A stretch of DNA of 64,000 nt from Melanocharis versteri (Eukaryota; Chordata; Aves; Passeriformes; Melanocharitidae). The translations under genes and the position numbers were made by a program. The notes under the pieces were generated by a model. It ran no database searches and had not been told where the DNA came from. It worked only from the letters and a program-made list of their open reading frames with translations. The stretch spans positions 128,997 to 192,996 of the forward strand of contig VZTG01001086.1 of NCBI GenBank assembly GCA_013397845.1. The letters run 5' to 3'. Positions 24,945-39,900 of the stretch are shown here, in pieces. Position 1 is the stretch's first letter. Every line of letters begins with the position of its first letter.

Positions 24945-27900
24945 GTAAGCCTGCGTTTTCGTGTCCTTTTGGGATTTCCCCCATAGCTCAGGTGGTGTCT
25001 GGAGTGACGCAGGCAATATTTAAAATCACAGAATTATTTGGGTTGGAAGGAACCTGAAAGCCCATCCTGCTCCACCCCCTGCCATGGGCAGGGGCACCTT
25101 CCACCATCCCAGATTGCTCCAAGCCCTGTCCAACCCGGCCTTGGACACTTCCAGGGATGGAAGTGTCAGCTGTGGCAGCCATAGCTTCTCTGGACGACCT
25201 GGTCCTCCCAGCTGATCCCTGTATCTTTTGGACAGGGCTGGGAAGAGCTCAGAGGAACCTCTGTATGCTGAAAAACCCTAAAATACTGTGTATTGGTGCT
25301 TAGAAATATCTTCTCATCAGCGCTTTGAAACCCAAGCTGATGTTGCTGACTTGCAAGATGGGTCAGATTCAGGCTAAGATTCAAGGTCGCAAACCACAAT
25401 GGAAACTTCACCACTCTGAGTCTTCAACTCAGAAAAGAGGGCCTGCAGCCAATCTGTGCTGGGGTGAGCTGAGAATCAGAAACGCTGGGCATCTGCTGCT
25501 CCCTTTGCATTCCCTCAGCCTCTGCTGGCATGGACACAGAGCAGGAAGGAACTGGGGCAGGATTTAGGAGGCCTCAAATGACAAACTCCTTGTTTAAACT
25601 TTGCGAGTCACTTCACCTCTGTTGCTGTCCAAAGGACATGAAGCTGTTTTGTCTTTCCTTGCCCCTGCCAGCACTGCAGCCAGCAGCCAGCACAAGAGAA
25701 ACTCGAGGTGCAGCTCTCATGTGAAAACCATCTCGAGCCCTGGGAAGGGGGAGGAATTGCCAATCATTGCTTTTTATGACAGCTGGAGATGTTTTTCACT
25801 CCTTTACTTTCATTTCTGAGTCCTCCCATGGCTATTCAGCCCAGTTTTCATGACAGCAGATGTCAGATTGACCAAGAGGATGTTATTTTCCTAAATTTCA
25901 TTCTCTCCAGCGAGCTGGAGAGGAGCCACTATCAGAATAAATACAGTATCACTGACCACCTTCTGCCATTCATTATTTTTTGCCACAGGCACTCAGCTCT
26001 CACATGTCAGGGGAAATTCAAATTTCTTCCACTTAAATGAGAAATGGCAGTGGATGAGCAGCTCTCCCACCCCACACTTCTGCTAAGTTGGGGTCAAAGG
26101 GTGGTGCAGGCAGAAAACACGAGGTGTTTTTAGTTCTGTGCCTGTATTTCACTATTTTTGCACGTGTATAAAAATACCTGCTAGTGGTCAAACACCCACC
26201 ATAGGCACTGTAAGGTGGGTGAAGGCCAATTTCAAACTGTTATCCCCCAAAACAAGGTGGTTCCATCCCACATCATTCGGAATGATCTATGGACAATTTG
26301 CCAGCTCCAGCAGCAGGGCCAAGCCAAACCATCCTTGTGGCTCCCTTCCATCTCAGGAACCATAGAATCATTGAATCATAGAATATCCTGAGTAGATATC
26401 CACAACGACCATCGAATATTCTGTGATTTCTACAATTCTCTGATTAATTTGCTGTTATATTCACTGCCTCTGGTTTTTGAACGCAACCCTGAGCAAAGGA
26501 TACTCCATGTGCCTCGGGACAATTATGGCAGACAAAATCTCTGGTTTTCTGCTTGAAATGATACTGCAATTGCCATTTCTCAATCGGACCATTCATCTCC
26601 CATCTCTCACTGATCCGAAATCTGGCATCAGTGAACAGGGGTTGGATAGAGCAGGGTCCAAATGAGTGGGCAGCGGATTTCTGCCTTAACTCAGAGGGAA
26701 GCCAAGGGTTATTCCAGCTTTTTGTGAAGACAGCTACAAACACCTCATGGCAAAATGTGCTAAAGCCATCACAACACGTGTGGAGCCAGACACAGAGGCT
26801 GCTGACTGACTGCAGTGGTCTCTGGACCAGACTCCCACTCGTCTGTGAAGCTGAAATCAGTTCTTCCTGAAACACAGCAAAGTAATAAATATCTCCTTTT
26901 TCCTTTCTATTTCTATCACAGGGGAGACAAGTTATCAACAACCCTCATCTAAACCAAGCCTCTGCACAAGGTAAGGTTCTGTTTTCTTTGCCTCCCGTGG
27001 GGTTTTGCAGAGTGGTGGTCCCCAAATGTCAGGGTTTGAGGACGAGCCATCACGTCACAGGCCTGTGGTTTCTGTATCTGCAGCCGTGCCAGGCAGGGAG
27101 TTTATCAGAGTGTCTCAGAAAACTCAGTTTACATCACCAAGTCTTTGCAGCTGCCAATTTTCCCCTGCTCATCAAAGAAACCGAGAGGGAAAAGCGCTCC
27201 CTCGCCTTTGGAACCAGGTGATCTTTAAGGTCGCTCCCAGTCCTGTGATTCCAGGAGTGGTGGAGCAAAGGGAGATCTGAGACTGGAGCTGTGTGAGATT
27301 TCTCTGCCCTGTCTGCAGCGTGACAAGTCGTGGATGCTTTATGCAGCCAGCTGAAAATTTCAGAGGACATAGCAGGCATCAGAGAGCCCAGAGAGGCTAC
27401 AAAGAGAAGGAGAAGAAAGGAAAGAGCATAAAATAAGGATGTACAGAGCCCCTGCCTGGAGACGGGCTGTTGGCTTCATCCACCTCTGCAATTATCTGCG
27501 GGCCACAGATGGTGTTTGGAGATTGTTGTCTTTTAGCAGGAAGCCCTCTGCTCCCTCTGCCCAGCCTCCAACAGCAGCTCGTGTGCATTTCTATCAAAGA
27601 AGTTCTGCAGATTAAGGACAGAAAGAGAGATAATTAGAAGAGGGGGAAAAAATAGACGAAGCTTGGAGGAAAGCAGTCAGCAACACATAAAAGCTCTTCG
27701 CGTGGATGAAAGTGTAGGATTAGGGGAGATGGTGAGGGAAGAGAAAAGGGGGCTGGTAAATGAATGGGATGGGTGGAATGACAGTGTTAGGTCTTCTTAG
27801 GTCTTATGGATGGTGATGGAGGGTCCCTGCCATGGGCCAAGCACAGGAACTCCTGCAACGCCAAAATGTTCTTCAAATTTGGCATTTGTTATGGAGATCA

Positions 27901-30900
27901 AATTGTGGGAGGTGGAGCTCCTCAAGCACGTGAGCTGGGGTGTGTTTGCATGGAAACACCATTTTTTCCATAAACCATGTTTTCTTCTGCAGGATTGTTT
28001 TCATGGCACATTTCCAAGTGGCCGTGCTCTCCCACCACCCCAGCTGAGCAGAGATTGACAGTTTTTCACAAGATTTTTATCACAGAGTTTTTATCACAGT
28101 GTTTTTATCACAGGTTTTTTTTTACTCTGGTCAGAGTCACAGCAGAAATTGTGATCAGGGAGGCGGATTTTACTTCTCCTTCATGCCCGAAGGCAGAAGT
28201 GGAAAAATGCTAAAAAATGGATCATTAGCCATTTTCAGCTCCCAAAAATAATTTTGTTCATTAGATTCAGTTCCAGTTGTGGAGGAAAATTCACACTGAC
28301 AGTCTGGGAAACTTCCTATTTTTCTCTGCCAGTGTCTGAGTTTCCTGAAATGATGGTACATCTGACTGTGCCCTGTGTGGCAAAATGGGCTGATAAGAAC
28401 CATGCGAGATATTTGAGATACCAGAGATCTTCTCCTAAGTGACAGCAATTCAAGTGAATCAAAAGAGAAAGCACAAAATCCAGGCAATCACATCATATTA
28501 AAAAAAATAAATTCAAGGGATTAATTAAATCCTGTGGGAGCACTTAAAATTCAGTCAGGGAAAATCATTGACTATGGAAGTGTGGAATGTCATGCCAAAT
28601 CAATCCCTTTTATTCCTTGTTGGGTTTTTTTTTTTTAAATTTTTGTGGGGTTTTTCTTTAGCTCTCTTTGCATTTCGAATGATTTGTCTTTGTTTTTTTC
28701 CCTGATCTCGAGCTGTTGAAATTGTCTCACGCTTTCCAGCTTTCACACCCCTGTCTCAGAAATCTTTTTTTTAAATTTTTTTAACAAAAGCCTAATTCCT
28801 CCTGACATTATTTATCCTCACGGAAGAAACACAAAGCCAGGCAAGGGGTGCAGAACTCTGGATTCAATGTGCTGCATGTGGCAACACCAACCCTTTTTTC
28901 GCTTGGGGTGGTTCTTCCACAGTGCGAGTCTCCCATTCATTTTAACACCATTCCTTGAGCAATCACGAAGTTTTTAAGGCTGGTTTTAGGTCTCTGTGGA
29001 GTCAAAATTTTAATTTTGACCCCCAAAGCCCCCAGCACAGCAAAGTCCAGGACCATGATGGGCCCCAAACCCAACAGTCCCATGGTAGAGCTGCTGTTCA
29101 CTTGCATTGGATGGGTAAGACATAGAAAATAGGTAGAATAACCCCTGCCCTTGCCCTGCCAGCTGCTCACAGCTGGATTTAAATCCCACTGGTGGAAAGA
29201 GCTGGTGGGTTTGGGTGCTTGTCCTCAGGCATTTTAATAACCTGCAACAGCACAGGGAGTTAAACTCTCTGCGAGGTCGTTTCTCTTGGTGAGGAACCAC
29301 AACTTCTTCCACCTCTTCACTTGCTTTTTGCTGACCAAAATATGAACAGGACTGAGTTCCAGGGTGTGGAAGCTCAGCATGCTCTGGAACTTGAGATCTT
29401 TTGTGGCATCTCAAAGTTAATGCTGAAAATCTTGGTCGTTTTTATTGTCGTTACTTGAATGTGGCTTTGAGTTTGAAAGGAATGCTGTCAGAAATGAGAG
29501 TTTGAGCTGAAGTGGGAAAGGGAAGGGTTGTTTCTACTGAAAAGGCTGAGTTTTCAGTGAGAAATTAAAACTTCTCATCACAAACGTTTACCTTGATCTG
29601 GAGCATGTCTGAGGAGAAGAGGCTGAGGGAGCTGGGAAAGGGGCTCAGCCTGGAGAAAAGGAGGCTCGGAGGGACTTTCTGGCTCTGCACAACTCCCTGA
29701 CAGCAGATTGCAGCCAGGGAGGGGTTGGGATCTTCTCCCCGGTAAAAAGTGAAAAGACAAGAGGAGATGGTTTCAAGTTGCACCAGAGGAAGGTTAAATT
29801 GAATAGTAGGAAAAATGTCTTCACAGAAATGGTTATCAGTCTTTGGAACTGACTGCCCAGGCAATGGAGTCCCCATCACTGTAAGGATTTTAAAGCCACG
29901 TGGATGTGGCACTTGGGGACGTGGTTTAGTGGTGGCCTTGGCAGTGCTGGGTTAATGGTTGGACTCGATGACCTTGGAGGTCTTTCCCAAGTCCAGGATT
30001 CAGTGATTCCAACCAACCCCTGCCAGGCTGAAACAGAACGCTGACCCCATTTCCAGCAGCAGTAACTCAAAGCTCAGTGCACCCAGCTGGCCAACGTGTC
30101 CTGCAAGTTGTCACTCATGCCATGACCATCCTAAAAGGGCTCTAAACCAATGGATGACCCTCTGGGGCACCCTGGCACGGCCTCAGGTGGCTTCGTGGCC
30201 ATGAGGTGGTTGCAGAGCCCCTCCGTTCAGGACAAGCCAGCGGTGGGAGGACCGGTTGAATCGTTCCTATGGAGCCACCAGACCGGCACTCGGCCTCTGC
30301 AAACCCTGCTGGTATCAGACTTCCCCGACAGCAGCTCTGAGCCAGGATGTGTTTGGCTCCCAGTCAAAGTCCTGGGGCTGGCCAGCTTTATCTGCAGAGC
30401 TCCTCGCAGCCCCGACGGCTTCTTGTGGCCTGAGCGGAACAAACAGGCCAAGGCAGTGTTATCCATGTGTTTCTCGTGGGGTGATGGACTCAGGGACAGG
30501 AAGAGCCCCTTTCATCATGAGATGGCAACTGCTGCTGGCTCGGGCAGAGAGAGCTTTTCTTCTGGCTCATTTCAGTGTGCAGTGCTCTCAGCGCCTATTT
30601 TGGGATAAGAGGTGATAAAGTACTTTCTCAGCACACAAACTCTTTTTGTCCTTGCTGCATTCGCTCTTTTTAATTTCATTTATTTTCCCTTACGTCAGTC
30701 GCTTTGAGATCAAAACTCCATTTTCATTTTCTGGAGTGCACAGCCACTCTGGGCTTGAAGATATTTACACTTTTGCTCCTGTTTTTCCAAGCACGAGGGC
30801 GATCGCTGCATTATTTCCCTTTCAAGAGGAGCAGGAGGGTGTGTGCGGGTTGCCAGGCTGCTTGTGGACGCCTCGCAGGAGGCACATGCCCCAAACCCTT

Positions 30901-33900
30901 TCATGTCAGAGCAGATGTGTGATAACAACTTTCTCGAGGAGGCAGACAGAGTTTGGGTGCGTTGCTAATTCGAGCTGCCTCAGGGGGAAGCCCCCAACCG
31001 TGCCAGCTATTTTCAGACTTCAAAGCGTTCTCCCTTGTGACTGATCATCCTTTTCCCATCCTGGGAGAGAGGCTCTGCTGGAACCTCTCATGGATCTCCG
31101 ATTTCCTTCTCAAAAGCCCGAAGGGAGCTGCTCGGGGCTCTGCTTTCCAGAGCTGCCTTTCCTCCCACGCTGACCCTTTCTCGTCCCTAACAAATTGCCG
31201 TCGGAGCAGCAGCCAGCCTTGCACAGACACGAACCCCAAGCTGCCCCAGAGACACTGTTATCTCGCCGTGACAAAGGGCCAGTCTGGCTCTCTTGCTGGT
31301 GGCATTATTTGAAAAGGTCACTCGGAGACGGTGGCTTGACAGGCTGTTTTGAAAAATGCTAATAATAGGCTGTCCATCGCTCTCGGTGCATTAATTAGGC
31401 TGAGCACAAGCTGAAGACTTGCTGCAGCACGGTTCCCATTTTTTCTTTTTCTTTTTCTTTTTCTTTTTCTTTTTCTTTTTCTTTTTCTTTTTCTTTTTCT
31501 TTTTCTTTTTCTTTTTCTTTTTCTTTTTCTTTTTCTTTCTTTTTCTTTTTCTTTTTCCTTTTCTCCTTTTTCTTTTTCCTTTTCTCCTTTTTCTTTTTCT
31601 TATTTTTCTTTTTTTCTCTTGTCATTTCTCTTTTCCTTTTCGTTCTCCTTTTTCTTTTTCCTTTTCTTTCTCTTTTCCTCTTCCTTATTCTTTTTCTTGT
31701 NNNNNNNNNNNNNNNNNNNNNNNNNNNNNNNNNNNNNNNNNNNNNNNNNNNNNNNNNNNCTCCTTCTCCTTCTCCTTCTCCTTCTCCTTCTCCTTCTCCA
31801 TCTCCTTCTCCTTCTCCTTCTCCTTCTCCTTCTTTCTCTCCTCCTCCTTTCCTTTTCTTTTTCACCACGGTGTTTTGGTCTGATTTCTGTGATCCTGTGC
31901 ATGTGCTGATTCTTTTTATAATTTTCGATTTGCCCCAAAATAGCTGCTCTTTTCTGCTTCAGCAGCTCCGAGCGTGCAGAGCACAGGGGAAGGGTTGCAG
32001 CACTTCCCCGAGAGCAGCCCCAGCGCCTCCCGGGTGTGCAAACCAAAAGATTCAGCTCCAGCCCACGGGGATCTGCCCCGGGCTGTGTCAGAGCATCGTG
32101 GCACGTGGACAAGGCTCATAAAAAGGAGAGAGACGGACTTTTATATGAGCAGATAGTGACAGGACAAGGGGCAGCAGTTTTAAACTGCCACGGGGCAGGT
32201 TTGGGTTAGGTGTGAGGAAGGAATTCCTCCCTATGAGGATGCTGAGACCCTGGCACAGGCTGCCCAGAGAAGCTGTGGCTGCCCCTGGATCCCTGGAAGT
32301 GCCCAAGGCCAGGTTGGAAGGGGCTTGGAGCACCCTGGAACAATGGAAAATGTCCTTGCCCATGGCAGGGGAGTGGAACGAGATGGTCTTTAATGTGCCT
32401 TCCAACCCAAACCATCCTATGATTTTTTTCTGTGATCTGCAAGGAAAAGAGTGCAAGAGGGAGGGATGACAAGACAGCGGATGAGCCCAGAGCACAGGCC
32501 ACAGACCATGAGGCCAGAGAGACCTAAATCCTAGAAACGGCCTCAAATAACAGAAACTGAAATGACTTTATACTTTTTTCAATCAAAAAACTCCCATCAT
32601 TTAGTGCCAAACTCCACGGCCACCCTGGGAAACGTTGCTACGGCAGTTTTCATTTACCACTGTGTAAAACTCAGGCTGAACTCTGACAGGTTATTTATGA
32701 CCCTTCTAATTCCACATAAACCCCTTTTTCTTGTTGACACACTGGGTTTTGTGGATGGGGGGGCGGGGGAGGTGCTTCTGCAGTGTTTTAAAAATACACA
32801 CACAGGAAATGCTTTTTTGAATCAGTGTTAATCCCTGAGCAGAGGTTGTGGTGAGCAGGAAAGCTGGGCTGGTGGAAAGGTTGGATTTGGGGGTGGGAGG
32901 ATGACAGAGCCCCTTGTTTAGGGGCTGAAATGCCCCACCCCACACCCAGGTGTGCATCAAGCCACTCAAGGAACAGGCTGGGTTCAAAGGAGTTCATTCT
33001 TCTTTCAGATCACTTGTTTGTGGTTGCACTGTACGATTTTCCTGCCGCAAGTGACCGTGACCTGGAGCTGGTCAAGGGGGAGAAACTCCAGGTCCTCTCC
33101 AAGTAAGTGACCTGCTGCCAGGAGGAAGTTCAAAGACGAGCAGAGGGAGGCTGGGAAAGGGGGGACCTTGGGGTCAGCCACCACTTTTCGGCTGACCAGA
33201 GCTGAGCCTGTGCCTTGGCTGTGCTGCAGAGCCTGGCTGTGGGTACCCTCTTCTCTCTGCACGGTGACATTTCCGTGGGTCACAGATACTCTGGGGCTGG
33301 GCATTGCCCTTCCTGGAGGTACTGGTGCCCTCCTTGCTGTCAGTCAGTGCCTGTGGGTGCAGAAGTAGCATAAATAACAACAACAGAAAAAACCAGCTCC
33401 TGTCCCGTGTCTGTGCTGATTGTGCTTCTGCAAAGGATGTGGGTTGGGTGTAGTCAGAGGAAAGGACAGAACTCTGAGCCAGAGACTTGTGTGAGGTTTC
33501 ATTTCAACTTCTCAAACTCACCACAGAAGAGGCCCAGTCCATAACAGGGCAGAGGTGGGCCTGGGGCCCCCACACCCTGCAGGGCTGCTCCATCCTTGAC
33601 TGCTTGAGGTTTGAGGTGGCCTCCAGAGGTGACATTTCTCATCCAAACGCCATGGGCTGGGACCTGTGGGACAAGGAGATGGAGAACCTCCGGCATGGGG
33701 ATGGCTTTGGGTCACAGCTGGTGGCTCAGTCAGCAGTGGGACAGCAAGGTGGAGTGTCTGGAAGACAGAGGAAGGAGCAAAAAGGACCCAAATGCCCCTA
33801 TTCAAGAGAGAAAATAAACACACATGACCCAGATTCCCCTCCTCTCACTTGAGATGTGTGGCAAAGTTTTGGGTCTGTGGGCACTCCACATTCATGGAAA

Positions 33901-36900
33901 GAGCCTGTCACCTCCACAAGTCCCTGAAACACCAACAGCCTCCAGCCTGGTTTCGGTCCTAGGGAATCCAGAGGGAACTGCAGAGTGGATAACAGAGTCC
34001 TAACCCATCTGCAGAGCTCAAACCCCACAATCCACATCCTCAGAGCCTCAGCTTGGCACAAAACCCCCTCTGGGCACTCACACCTTTTCCTCTGCTCCCT
34101 TTGCAGCGAGGGGGACTGGTGGCTGGCAAAGTCCCTCAGCACTGGGAGGAAAGGATACGTCCCCAGCAACTTCGTGGCACAAGTGGACAGTTTGGAAGAG
34201 GAAAAGTAAGTGGGAAAGGTTTTGAGTGGTGGACACAGAGGCAGTGCCCTGGATCTCAACGAGCTCCAGGAGGGGCTTTATTGATGGCAGGAAGATGTCA
34301 CTGCTGGGCTGGGTGGCAGGAGGTCTTTCCTCATCCCGAACAACGCTGCCCAAAAGCTCAGGACAAGTTTTTAAGCATCATAGTGGTGTGGAAAGGGAGG
34401 ATGAGGTTGTTACGGGGAAAGTGGGCAAAGGCTCTTGTCCCATTGATTGCACCCACTGTGGAAAACAAGGATTTGGGGGACAACAGAAAGGTTATGATGG
34501 CAGTGCCAGGGACCATCCTCTGGTCCCACTGGGCCAGTCCCCCCACACAAATGGTGTTAAAGCTCTTCACCCTCCAAAGGGGTATCCATGTATAAACTGG
34601 GAATCTCTGCATGGGGTGCATTGACCCAGGTCTTGGATGTGCCAGGGACCACACCAACAATTGAACAGAAAACTGAGTGCCACTGCCCAAACCCGCAGTG
34701 CTGGCTTTTTAACGAGCCCAGATGCAGCCTCCCTGCAAGGAAGATCGAATGAAACACTGGAGTCGAAAGAGTTTATTTTGCCTATAATACAAACAGAAGG
34801 AGAATTTTTTTCCATGAGTTCTCCTCCTCTGTGGCATTCAGCTCTAAAGGATCAGTCCAGCCTGCAATCTCCTCTTGGAGGGACCCAACCATCACTGAGT
34901 TCAGCAAATATTTAGCAGCACACAGAAGTGTGGCTGAGACATAAAAGCTCTTTGTATCCAAAGCCTGGACTTCTCCTGTATATGGGATCCTGCACATCTC
35001 ATCTACTCCCCGTGCTGTCTGAATTTCCAGGCTGTGAAACAAGCCCAAAGTGATCCAAATCTGGTGTTAATCTACCCAAAACAGTCCATTACTGCCACTT
35101 TCCAGCAGATAAAAAACTATTTGCTGATAAAAACAACCCTCAGTTTCACAGTGTAATGATAAACAAAAAAGAAGTAACTGGAAAGAATTAAAATTTTTTA
35201 GAGTTTTTCATTTTCCAGCAATAATCTTGCCTTTTCTGTCTTCCAGGTGGTATTTTAGAACTCTGAGCAGAAAAGATGCTGAACGGCTGCTGTTGTCTTC
35301 TGGGAACAAAGTTGGCTCTTTCCTTGTCCGGGAGAGCGAAACCACCAAAGGTGAGATCTGTGGAGCAAAAGTAATTCCTTGTTGTTGCCCAGGCTTGGAA
35401 AACCTTCAGCAGGGCTCTAGGAGTGAGCTGGGGGTTTGGAGGGCAAAGATTTGCCCATGATCTACTCATTTGTGCAGTTCTGGCTGTGGTAAGAGTGGCT
35501 CTTCCACCAGAGTTCGTGGCAGAGACATAGGAACATGAATAAGCAGATTTTCCAAAACAATTTAGAGGGTTTTTTTTCCTTTTCTTCCCAAGGAAATGTC
35601 TCTTTTTTTTTTCTTTTCTTTTTTTTTTTTTTTGAGATATGACTACGCACTCTTAAATCTTGAAGAGTATTTCTCCCCTGTTTGCAACAGAAACTTGCAG
35701 AATTTTGAAAAAAATAATTTTCCCAGGGGAAACTTGTTTTTCCTGATAGTCTGTAGCCGGGGGAATTCATACAAACCAGAACTTTTGGAAGGAGACTGAC
35801 TGGAGCAGGATAGATGGATTTCATCCACTTTCCTTCCTTATGAACACGTCTGACTTTTGAAAAATGATCCAGTGAGGATGGAAAGGCCAGAGCATTGTGG
35901 CCACTCCTTTTGAGCAGTGCATATAGTTATTAACCATAATTTATAATCATTTAATTTCAAATTCTTTGTTCTGTGCTATGAATTCATAGAGTTTGGAAGT
36001 TAGTTTAGGTTGTCCCTTGGGAATTTCATATTCTTTCTTTCCTATTTTTTCTCCTTGCTTCCTCTGGGCCATCGTGTGTTTACAGCACGGAGGAGATGAT
36101 GCTCATGATGGTCCCGTGGTTCTGCTCTGAACCAGATCCATGGAGTAGATCAGGATCTGGTTTCATCAGTCTTGATGTCATTTGGCTCCTTTCCTTTAAA
36201 ATAGATGCAGGAGTCTTTCCCTAACACATGGAAAAGGGTGCTTTGTGTCTTCCCAATAGAATCAAGGAATTGTTCAGGTTGGAAAACCTCTAAGACCATG
36301 GTGTCCAACTGTGACTTGATCAGCTGGAGCATCCATCTGAAATCATATGGAAACTTCTTTTCCTTGACTTGTTTCCCAAATACTGCCAAAGGCCCAGGCT
36401 GAGCAGTAAGAGAGGGAACAGTCAGGATCCTCCGTCCTACAACTGGCTCTTGCCTACTCCAGCTTCTCCTTCTTCCTTTCTTGTCTCTTTTTTCTCCTAT
36501 TCACAAAGGAGTTCTCCAAGGCAGTATCTGTTCTGCCCACCATTGCCAGAAAATTAATTAGTGCCAGGGTCTGGATGCAGCAGCTGGAATCTCATCCTCC
36601 AGTATCTGTCTCCCTCAGCCATCAGGCAGTGGGGCCGTGTCAGACTGTAGCATCCTGCTTTGAATTCCCCTCTCTGCCCCACGCCTGGACTCACCTCCAC
36701 ACGTCCCTGCTGAGCTGATGCCAAGCAGGAAGGCTGCTATCCATGAGGATTTGCAGCTTTCAGATTTTTTAGGGAACATTCAGTTCAGGAAACATTTAAG
36801 AGATTTGTTTCTTAACATTTCACTTTATAAGTCACTTTTTCTGTTGTATCTCAGTTTCCCTGCCACCTTCGTGGTGTCTTTGCAAAGATCAGGCTTGGAC

Positions 36901-39900
36901 TTGTCACCACGTGCTGCTCTTCTGTTCATCCCATTCCCACACTCCCTTTGTTTGCTGGGATATTTGGGGAGCTGGTTGTTCATTGCACCCAGGAAGGGCA
37001 GGGAGCCAACACTCGTGTGCTGTGCCTGAAGCTCTGTCCACACATGATCCTGGTTTTTCTGGCATCTCCAGATGCCACACATGCATGGGATCAGACCTTT
37101 CCCTACACTCGTTCAGAACAATTGTCCCCAGCTTCTGAAATTTTCTGGAGTGTGGGCGGGTCTGGGTCACACAGGGCTCGAGCAGAGGTGGTGGAGTCCT
37201 GAAACCCAAGGAGAAATCACCAGATCCTTAATGGCCTCTCTCTGCTGTCAAGAAGAATGAGCTGTGGGATATTCTGCATTAGCAGAAGTGGGTTCCACTC
37301 CGTGGAAGTCCCATGTGAGTCCCAAATGCTCGGATGTGTCTCTGCCCCGTGCCTTTTCTGATATTCAGTATAAAACATGGGTGTTATTCCTTTGAACACC
37401 TCACGCTCTGAATCATCCTGTGTGCCCAGCTGCTACCTGAACCTTTGGGCTGCCTGAAGGACCACAGTGACACTGTTTGATCCATCTTAGCCATAGCTTC
37501 CTAATCCCTAAAAAGAAGGGGGAAAGAAAAAACCCTGCATCTTCAAATGTGCCGTGAAGCTGAATTCCCTGATGTAAAGCACCCTGTGACCCACCAAGAG
37601 ATGCCCAGAGCAATGCCACGGAATTAACCCTGCCCTTAGAGCCCCACTGGTTTTTCCTGTTTTCCTTCCCCAGGAGGTGTGTTTTCATTCACTTTGCACA
37701 TCACCAGCAAAATTTGACCATGGGGGACAAGCACTGGGCTGAGCTAAGCCCCAGTGGTGATTTAAACTGGGAGGTGGTTGGCTCATACTGGGGTGTCTCA
37801 GGCACAGCAGGATGGGTTCTGCACCCTGGCTGGGAGCAGCACCTATTCCCAGCCCATCCTAGGCAGAGCCTCGTTTTCCTCGTGGTTTGAGATGCAGAAA
37901 CTCTGCAAATCTTCAGAGCCAACATTTCTCAGAGTCCACAGAAGGCACACCCAGCATCCTGGGAAGATGGGGATGGTGGGGGAAGCAGGCCGGCAGTGAA
38001 ATCGTCGGCGATGCACCGTCCTTGCCGAAGCTGCTGCAAATAAACAAAGTCCCCCTGAAGGAACAATCGTTCCCAAAGCTGCAGGAACACATTCCCCCAG
38101 CTGTGCCGAGCCACGGGCTCCTGGCTCCCAGCAGGATTCCTGCGTCTCTGCTCCCGGCAGGAGGGACCTCGCTGAGCTCAGCCGCTGCATCCCGCTGAGC
38201 TCCTGCGCTTCCCATCGGGAAGGATTTAAGGGGCTGCTGAGAGCCATAGGAGCAGGAAATGGACTAAGCCATGTCCCCAGGTGCCACATCTACGTGGCTT
38301 TTAAACCCTTCCAGGGGTGAGGACTCCACCACTGCCCTGGGCAGCTGTGCCAGGGCTGGTCAACCTTTTGATGCAGAAATTGTTCCATAGATTTTGTACT
38401 CCGGACTCCTTACCAGCCCAGGTCTGTGCGAGGATGTGGTGCAGGACTGCAGAATAGGTGAATGTCCCTCGTGGCGGAGGAGCAAGGACTCCTTTTGTCT
38501 ATCCCTGATATCATTAGGGGGAATTAGGAGCCCACTTAGTGATTTTTATTCGCTGCTGTCGCTGGGAGCGGGGACCGGGTTGGACGGGGCTTGGAGCAAC
38601 CTGGTTTAGTGGATGGTGTCTTTGTCCATGGCAGGAGGTGGAACAAGATGAATTTTAAGCACCCTTCCAGCCCAAACCATTCTGTGGTTTTGTGAAGGAA
38701 GAATTGAATCTTCCCAGCTTTAGTGCTTTGCCTCTGCACAGCGACTCCCAAGGGAACAGAAATCGGCCATGGAGAATGACAGGGAAACTCCACCGCCCTC
38801 CCTGCAGCAAATCAAACTGTGACTGGGGGTGAAATTCAGTCATTAGCTTAATGACAGGGTGAGAATTAACGCTGGTAGTAGGCAGCTGAGAGATTGGCCC
38901 TGTCTCTGTTTGAAAGGTGCAGGAGAGTTTACAGGGTTGGTGGGGCCTGGAAAGGAGATCCTGCGGGAGAAAAGTATTCTGGGTGCAACCACACTGGCAA
39001 ACAGGGCAGGTCTCCTCTGCCCTGCTGACTCCCAGCCCCCAGACACCCCCTTGCAGATGTGTTTGTCATCAGTTCCTGGATTTCCTTCTGCAGGGCTGTC
39101 TGGCCTCAGTGCAGCTGCCTTCACACCACGTTTGGCTCCTTCCCTGAGCAGGCCTCGCCCTGTAAAAACCCCACACAAACCCTAAGCCATGTCCCAGGCA
39201 CGCCAAGCACCCTCTTGGTCTTGTCCCACATGAGCCCAGCTCTCTTGGGCAGCCTGGCCTGGCCTGGGCAGTATTTCAGTCGCTTTGAAATGAAAACATC
39301 ATCATCACCCTCAACAGCAATGATGGAAGTTAGTAATAATAGTAATTGTAGTAGTACTAATAATGCTATATAGGTGTTGCCATCATTGTCATATTCCTCT
39401 TCACAGAATCACAGAATCATTTAGGTTGAAAAAGATCTCTTAAGATTATCAAGTCCAGCCTTTGGCCTCGATGTTTATTATCATTATTCTGGAACTTGGG
39501 GCCACATGGGTACCACAGAGGAGCCAGAGGAGCCATTCTTTTGCCTTTCCCTTGAGGTTTTATTGCCCCATTGAAGATATTTCAGGGCTGTTTCTCAGTT
39601 ATTCAGCTGCAGGGCTGATCAAACCAAAAGGGCTTCTCAACTTGTCTTCTGCCTGACATTCATGGTGGGGGAAAGAGGATCAGAAAAGCTTCCTCTGCTG
39701 AGGAGACCACCACGTCAAATTTGAGTGGGGTTCCCTGGCTCTGTGTTTAAACCACCAGGTTTTTCCATGGATTTTACACCACCAGATCTGGTCTCTGCAG
39801 GAAGGGAGTCCCCTCAAAACGATTGCTGGCACTGGGAAAAACTTTAGACTCTTCCAAACTCTGCTTGTAAAGATTTATGATCACTCCAACAGAGCAAATA

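Noticed and set aside
24441..25016. A 191-codon minus-strand open frame over BLK exon 2
   Set aside because: It is antisense to a well-supported exon, has low-complexity Lys runs from the T tract, and shows no domain.
31395..32112. Lys/Glu/Arg-rich and Phe-rich open frames around 31.4-32.1 kb
   Set aside because: Translations of the hexanucleotide arrays and of Ns; no real protein.
34226..34624. A frame containing CTHCGKQGF, considered as a retroviral zinc knuckle
   Set aside because: The CX2CX4HX4C spacing is not met and no flanking gag-like sequence is visible.
39300..39372. TAATAATAG-rich stretch as a microsatellite
   Set aside because: The units are irregular and short; simple AT-rich sequence only.
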